This document shows positions 58,910 to 64,000 of a stretch of 64,000 nucleotides of DNA, in pieces. The number at the start of each line of letters is the position of its first letter. The first letter of the stretch is position 1. Source of the stretch: Protopterus annectens (lineage: Eukaryota; Chordata; Ceratodontiformes; Protopteridae); assembly GCF_019279795.1 (NCBI RefSeq), contig NC_056743.1:923348936-923412935 (forward strand), written 5' to 3'. Both the position numbers and the translations under genes were made by a program. Below the pieces are notes generated by a model. That model was not told the origin of the DNA. It saw nothing but the letters and a program-made list of their open reading frames with translations, and did no database searches.

Positions 58910-59289
58910 CTGAGTCCTACCTTTTAGGTTCCGGACGTAACTGAAGAAAGCATTACGGTTATCCTTGGCTATGGTTGCTAAATTTTTCTCATAGTTGCTC
59001 TTTGAAGATTTTACAAGGTGACTTATTTGCTTGTTTCAGCTGAGGAGGGTGCTCTTTCTGTTCTGGGATCTCACTTTTGTACTTTTTGACAGAAGCTTCT
59101 TTCACTTATTGTATAATTTATTAATGCCAGACGTCCACCAGGATAGTGTTTGTTTTTTTTCTTGAGGACCCTGCTTTAATCCTATATGGCACAGCTGTGT
59201 CTATACATTTGTGAAGATGTTTATACAGGGCATCAGTGTGTATCTTAGGATAGCTGTCAATGCCATCTGTGGAAAATGGAGCTTGGAAG

Positions 59290-60010
59290 TCTATTATACC
59301 TTCCTTAGGAGGGTATAGTTAGCTTTGGTGAAGTTGTTTAGCCTGATTTCTCCTTTGGGGAGTTCTGGTGCTACTGCTACTTTACAAATGACTGATTTAT
59401 GGTTGGATTTAACCAGTGCAGGCCCTAGACTGATATTGGTGAGGATCAAGTCTAGAATATTGGAGCCCCTTGTGGGGTGGTGCACTATTTGTTCAAGTAC
59501 ATTTGAGTTAACAAAGTCCAAGAACTTTTGTGTGAGTGAGTTTCCCAATTAATGGAAGGATAGTTGAAGTCATTAGGTTGTACCTTAATTGCCCCAAGTA
59601 GGTCTAAATAAGCTGCATGGGCATCTTAGTTCACAGAAGGGGATCTGTAACTGACAATGACCTGAGGGGGGGTGTTATCCACGGTAATTTGGACTTAGAG
59701 TAGGTCCATAGAGTTTTCTTGTCTAACCAGTCTAGAGGTGTAATTATCTTTAATGCAAATTGATAGTCCACCTCTTTTGGATCTCACACCTTCAATTTGT
59801 GGTCTGAAAGTTTAGAAGGCATTGTAGCCTTGCAAGGCCGGAGTACTCTCTGTGATCTTGAGCTAGGTTTCTGTAACTACCCAGATGTCAATATCTTCCA
59901 GGGAGAGGAGTGCTTCTAGAGAGTGCAGTTTCTGATTTAAACTCCAAGTGTGTAGAAGCATGAACCTTAGTTTCTTTGTGTTTGATATTTTTACATCTTG
60001 AATTTTCCTG
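59290..60010 (-). pseudogene. CR1 ORF2 endonuclease remnant
   Basis: The frame 59548-59294 reads FLDFVNSNVLEQIVHHPTRG then SNILDLILTN, the C-terminal half of an AP-type endonuclease. Upstream frames give IEGVRSKRGGLSICIKDNYT and VIVSYRSPSVN. Interrupted by stops. Confidence 0.7.
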
Positions 60011-60097
60011 TTGTGACCTTGCCTAAAAAAACTTTACGGAGGAGGCAAATGCCTTAGCCAACAACCGAAAGCCTAGAGGGGCCAGGTGAAGACCATC

Positions 60098-60496
60098 TCA
60101 AGCAAACCAGCGTGGTCTATCTGCCATGTTATACCAGGCTGACAGGAATTGGATCCACTTATAATGACACCACAAAATAAGCCAATTATTAAAGGCAATC
60201 ATTTTCTGTTTACATTGTGGTATCATCCTAGGCAAGGGTACAATGCTTCTCAAAGCCAGGGACATACCCGCCTGGGACACATATTCAGAAGGCTCAATCA
60301 TGTCCCTCTTCATATAGTCCACAGAGGTATATCTCAAGTCGTTCACACCAACTTGAACTATGACACAGTCATAACAGTACTTATTGTTGAGAGACTTGAG
60401 TGCATGTGTGATCTGGTGAATCGTTGCACCAGACAGGCAGCTGACCATAACCTTCACCTTGTTCAACCTGGTGAGTGGGGTATCTGTATATCTCAC
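60098..60496 (-). pseudogene. CR1 ORF1 segment with SGNH hydrolase (esterase) domain
   Basis: 132 codons with VMVSCLSGATIHQITHALKS, then VIVQVGVNDLRYTSVDYMKR (the GxND block of SGNH hydrolases), LALRSIVPLPRM and FNNWLILWCHYKWIQFL, ending near RPRWFA where the family usually continues to a DGLHL catalytic block. An esterase-type ORF1 is known for CR1/L2-group LINEs. The frame breaks before the catalytic end; upstream, another frame continues to about 60830 with ERCSYTKNLESLLSCIQN. Confidence 0.75.
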
Positions 60497-61010
60497 AACA
60501 GCATCACCTATAACTAAAACGTGGAATACTTGTACATTGCCTTAAGGGCTTACTTGGTGAGAAATAGGTGCTAGTGTTTTTGTGTATTGGTTGCTTTGGG
60601 TGTTGTGTTAGGTGTAGCATGTTTGTGCTTTGGAGGTCTCTGGTGTTTACATAGGTTTCTGGAGAGTACCTCTGCATATGAAGGTTTATGTGTTGGGTAC
60701 ATATTATGAACATGAGTCATGGTGTGTGAGCTGACAACCTGTTTAGTGTTGCTATTCTGGATGCAAGAGAGCAGTGATTCCAGATTCTTAGTGTAAGAGC
60801 ATCTCTCGCAAATTGTACTTGAGTGATTTAGGATTAAAAGGGGTTGTCAGTGTACATGAGGCAGTTGCTACACTGCCTAAAAAATCCATGTCCACCAGGC
60901 TGGCAGGAGAAACAGAGGGAAACTGACAGTTCATAATGCAAGTTTGTACCTGGAATCTCAGCAGATAAGGATAAAAAGATGGGGGCATCATGCAGGGAGC
61001 TATTTTAGGG

Positions 61011-62830
61011 TGACTAACCTATAGGGTGTACTGTAGGAGGTCTATAAAAGAGGGGATCTATAGGGTCTGATGTTGATAGGTAAAATCTCTGCCGGGTGGT
61101 TGACTGAACAGCTGAGAGCTATTCAAGAACTGCTCTGCTAGATAGCAGCTGCTTCTAAGGGAAAATACTTCTATTGGCACTTTTGCATCTATAACCACCA
61201 AGAGTTATCCCCTCTGTGTGGTGGTGCACTACTCACAAGCAAGAGCAAAGCAGCTAATACAAAGAACCCAATGGAAAAGCTTAAACTGAGTCCTGCACCA
61301 ATGAACTAGCTCAAACTGAACCATGCACCAATGAATTAGATCAAACTGAGCCCTGAATCAGTAATCTTCAATTAGATAGTCCTACTGTATGCTCCTGCCA
61401 CAAGGGTACAGGGGGGCTTCTCTAAAAAAACAGATGTCCTGATTTTTAGTGTTCAATCTATAAATAAAACTGAATTCAGCTGGACTGAATCCAGTCTATG
61501 CTATGACCAACAGAAGTGCAATGGAACAACAGAAAAAACAGGATATTTTTTTAATTAAATAAGCAACAGTGTATATACCAACACAGTTTTTTCTTGAATT
61601 AATAACAGCAACAGAATAAAACAGTAGAAACAGATATTTTCTTAAATTAAGTAAAAGCAGCAGTTGTTGTGAAATACAAAGTGCAACAAATGCAGTAGTA
61701 AAATACAGTGCAATCCAGCAGCAAACAGTGCAGTTTTTTAAACTGCTGAAGTACACTCACAGTATATAACAAAAGTGCAAAGAAAAAATACTTAAGAGTC
61801 CTTTTGTAGGTTTCCCAGCTCAGAAAGACCAGGTAAACACCTACAGCCACTAGATGAATAATCTCAGTCCTTCTAATGTAAAAGTGCAGTAAGACAGTGT
61901 CCAGAGTGAAGTGCTACCACAAACAAACCTAAAGATATGGATACAGCAGTGTACCTTAAACAGTTAATAAAAGTGTGATTATTCAATAAAAATACTTTGC
62001 TTTGTATAAATGAGCCAAGAGCCACTCAATTGTACAGAATTTATAATGGCACTAAAAACAATATAATATGATTAATAAGCTATCCAGCCAATAAAACTAC
62101 ATGCAGATATCTCAAGTGATTTCTCCACTACCTAGACAGACCAGGCTACCTCTCAGTGCACTAGAACGAAAATCCATTGACTTTGATGAGAAAACAATTG
62201 CTTGCTAGAGTGTAAAAATACACTACTTTATCTAACAGCTAGCTAGATAATGAATTCAGATGAAGTAAATCATTACAAGAGACAATAAGAGGCAAAATGC
62301 ACTTTTTGATATAAGCACAAGGAAAGGCAAATAACTAAATTAAAAATTCAAGATAGTACAAGTAGTGTAGAAAGGGAGGAGCCTATTAAACTCAATTTAC
62401 AGTAGGGGTGGGAAACTTAAAATCAAAAAGAAGACCAACAAATGGGAGGTTGGGTGGTAAACCCTAGCAGGGAATCACAAGCAGTGCTATACCTTATGCA
62501 GGCCTGAAATCCTTCAGACAAAGACAAAGGCCCAGAATTTCACTTTGTATTTAAGTATCAATCAGGAGACAATTCAAATTAACCAATGAAAAAACATGTG
62601 AAATATTAGCCTAGATAATTTGTGCCTGTCTCTCACACAGAATAAAATTACCAGGGCAAGATTTCTGAAAACAGAAAACAAAATGGAGCAGGTAAGACAG
62701 AAAACAGCTCTATCAATCAAAGACAAAAAATAAAGGTTTACTTTCTCACCCAGCAGGGAATCACCAGCAGTGCTATACCTTATCCAGGCTTGAAAACGGC
62801 CACTTTTCAAGGGTTACCCTGGAGTATTGT
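61011..62830 (-). other. Possible CR1 leader or separate repeat with local duplications
   Basis: Contains three units of about 31 bp at about 61279-61372 (AAACTGA.CC.TGCACCAATG). Two copies of AGCAGGGAATCAC.AGCAGTG then CTATACCTTAT.CAGGC.TGAAA lie 286 bp apart (62466 and 62752). No protein domain was seen. Whether this belongs to CR1 copy C upstream of ORF1 is unknown. Confidence 0.4.
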
Positions 62831-62929
62831 CTCATCTGGTGAACTGCAACTGGTAACTGACAGAATCAAACATAGGGCCATATGATTTAATGTTTTGCCT
62901 TTCTTAACCAAGTAAGTGAAACAGCCCAT

Positions 62930-63185
62930 CTTCGACACTTTTTAGTCACAATGTGGGCCACAGGGTCAACAATAAAAATAGTATATATGAACAGTTTACA
63001 GTAGCCTACCAGCATGTTTTTGGTTGGTGGGAGGAAAACAGAACATCAGGAGAAAAAACATGCAGGCACTAGAGAAATGCAAAAACTCCACACAGACATT
63101 GCTTGGAGGTCAGAGATGAACTTCAGACCATGTAACTATGAGGGAGAAAAAGCTTAACTGCTGACTACCATTCTATCTGTTTCCT
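62930..63185 (-). mobile_element. tRNA-type SINE (family S1)
   Basis: Minus strand: AGAATGGTAGTCAGCAGTTA (A-box region), GGTCTGAAGTTCATC (decayed B box), TGTGTGGAGTTTTTGCATTT, GTTTTCCTCCCACCAACCAA and AAACATGCTGGTAGGCTAC. These are the body motifs of S1. Tail not identified. Confidence 0.75.
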
Positions 63186-64000
63186 GTTGTCAGCCCTGGC
63201 TCTCATATCTATACCCTCTGCTGTTGGCACTAAGCCCGGTGTAAACTCCTTTTGGATAGTACCCTGATATCAAGCATTATTTATTTATTTTATTATTAAA
63301 AATATTTAATGCCTGAATTTTAGGTATTTTACTTAAAACAATAAAAACAACAGAATACTAACAGTCAACAAAGCCAGGTTAAAAATTCAGGATGTCTTAA
63401 AAATACATAATTAAAAAAATAAGAAATCTAAAGGTGGGGAGGTACCCCCTGCTAGTGTCCTAATAGCCTCTGCTATAAATATAGAACTTTACAAACTTTC
63501 TGAGTTCTCAGAATCATTCTCCCAAATCAAGAAAAGGGCATGATAAGGAAAAGCCAACCTGACAGATGTCTCCATTCTAGTCAATGGAATCACCAGTACT
63601 CCCTCTACTAATAACTCATGATGTGTAACTAGAATAAAGGGTCTCTGTAACTTTTCAAAATAGGCTGGACCCAGATTTTGAAGGGAATGGGAAGGGTCAA
63701 TATTTTAAAGACACATTTAGCTGCAGGCAGAAGTCAGTGCAGATTCCACAACACGAGTAATGTGACTAGAAATAGAATTAACAGGCAGTAGTTTTGTAGT
63801 GGAATTCCACACCTCCTGCATTTAGTCATATCACCATCTGTAATCCTCAGGGAGAGCATACAGCTGTAAAAACAAGAAGTAATAAGCGCATGTCCCTCCA
63901 ATGCTAGGTATGAAGATGAAAAAAGATGGGTGATCCTGGCTAAATTCTTCAGATGGAAATAAGAAGTTTGATGACAGTTGAAATATGGTCCTTTACTGTC
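63186..64000. other. Intron 1 sequence without recognised elements
   Basis: AT-rich with short T/A runs; no exon 1 of GDF11 and no named repeat recognised before the window ends. Confidence 0.45.

Larger units (their letters stand above)
57153..61010 (-). mobile_element. CR1-family LINE copy C, most complete copy
   Basis: Minus strand, 3' end at 57153 (TATAGGTTCATAGG). It retains ORF1 with an SGNH/GDSL-hydrolase part (about 60830-60098), AP-endonuclease remnants (about 60010-59290), reverse transcriptase (58909-57620) and the C-terminus (LWNRLPVHIKQSTPMTLFKH, 57414-57172). Stops and frameshifts break ORF2 in several places. It is more diverged from copies A and B than they are from each other. 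The 5' limit is uncertain; sequence to about 62830 may be its leader. Confidence 0.88.

Overview
The window is non-coding, repeat-rich vertebrate DNA around one recognisable host gene. That gene is growth differentiation factor 11 (GDF11, TGF-beta family, paralogue of myostatin). It lies on the minus strand: exon 3 at 19132-19512 encodes the furin site and the whole 109-residue mature ligand, and exon 2 at 37928-38301 encodes the central propeptide. Exon 1 is not in the window, so everything from 38302 to 64000 is intron 1 (over 25.7 kb), and intron 2 is 18.4 kb. Such long introns, AT-rich sequence, many microsatellites and a mix of CR1, RTE, L1, Penelope, DIRS, Ty3/Gypsy, SINE and MITE sequences suggest a large-genome vertebrate, such as a non-teleost fish or an amphibian. 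The species cannot be fixed from the sequence.

Layout. 1-18.7 kb: downstream flank of GDF11, with a 1.1-kb 26-bp minisatellite (1377-2496), a CR1 tail, a tRNA-type SINE, one unassigned candidate exon (9376-9553, minus), a G-rich degenerate repeat (about 13.8-14.2 kb) and a Penelope fragment. 18.7-38.3 kb: GDF11 exons 3 and 2 and intron 2. The intron holds a 30-bp degenerate minisatellite (21.06-22.41 kb), DIRS-like fossils carrying a Ty3/Gypsy fossil and CR1 pieces, a 595-bp MITE with its own empty-site paralogue, SINEs with a CR1-like tail, another LINE fragment and an AC repeat. 38.3-64 kb: intron 1.

The most informative part is 41.6-55.3 kb, a four-level nest. A minus-strand L1-like LINE carries an RTE-like LINE (42619-52653) flanked by a 10-bp target-site duplication. 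That LINE carries two CR1 copies. One of them carries a Penelope-like element (43690-46934) with a 14-bp target-site duplication, about 1-kb inverted arms and a 34-bp one-sided tail. Both Penelope arms contain a near-canonical hammerhead-ribozyme fold. The RTE-like LINE has a tRNA-promoter-like 5' end, and a dispersed SINE family shares both that 5' end and a LINE-like 3' tail. This suggests the SINE is a shortened derivative of the LINE.

Nothing indicates a bacterial operon, CRISPR array or other prokaryotic system. All functional calls rest on reading the sequence by eye; no database search was run.
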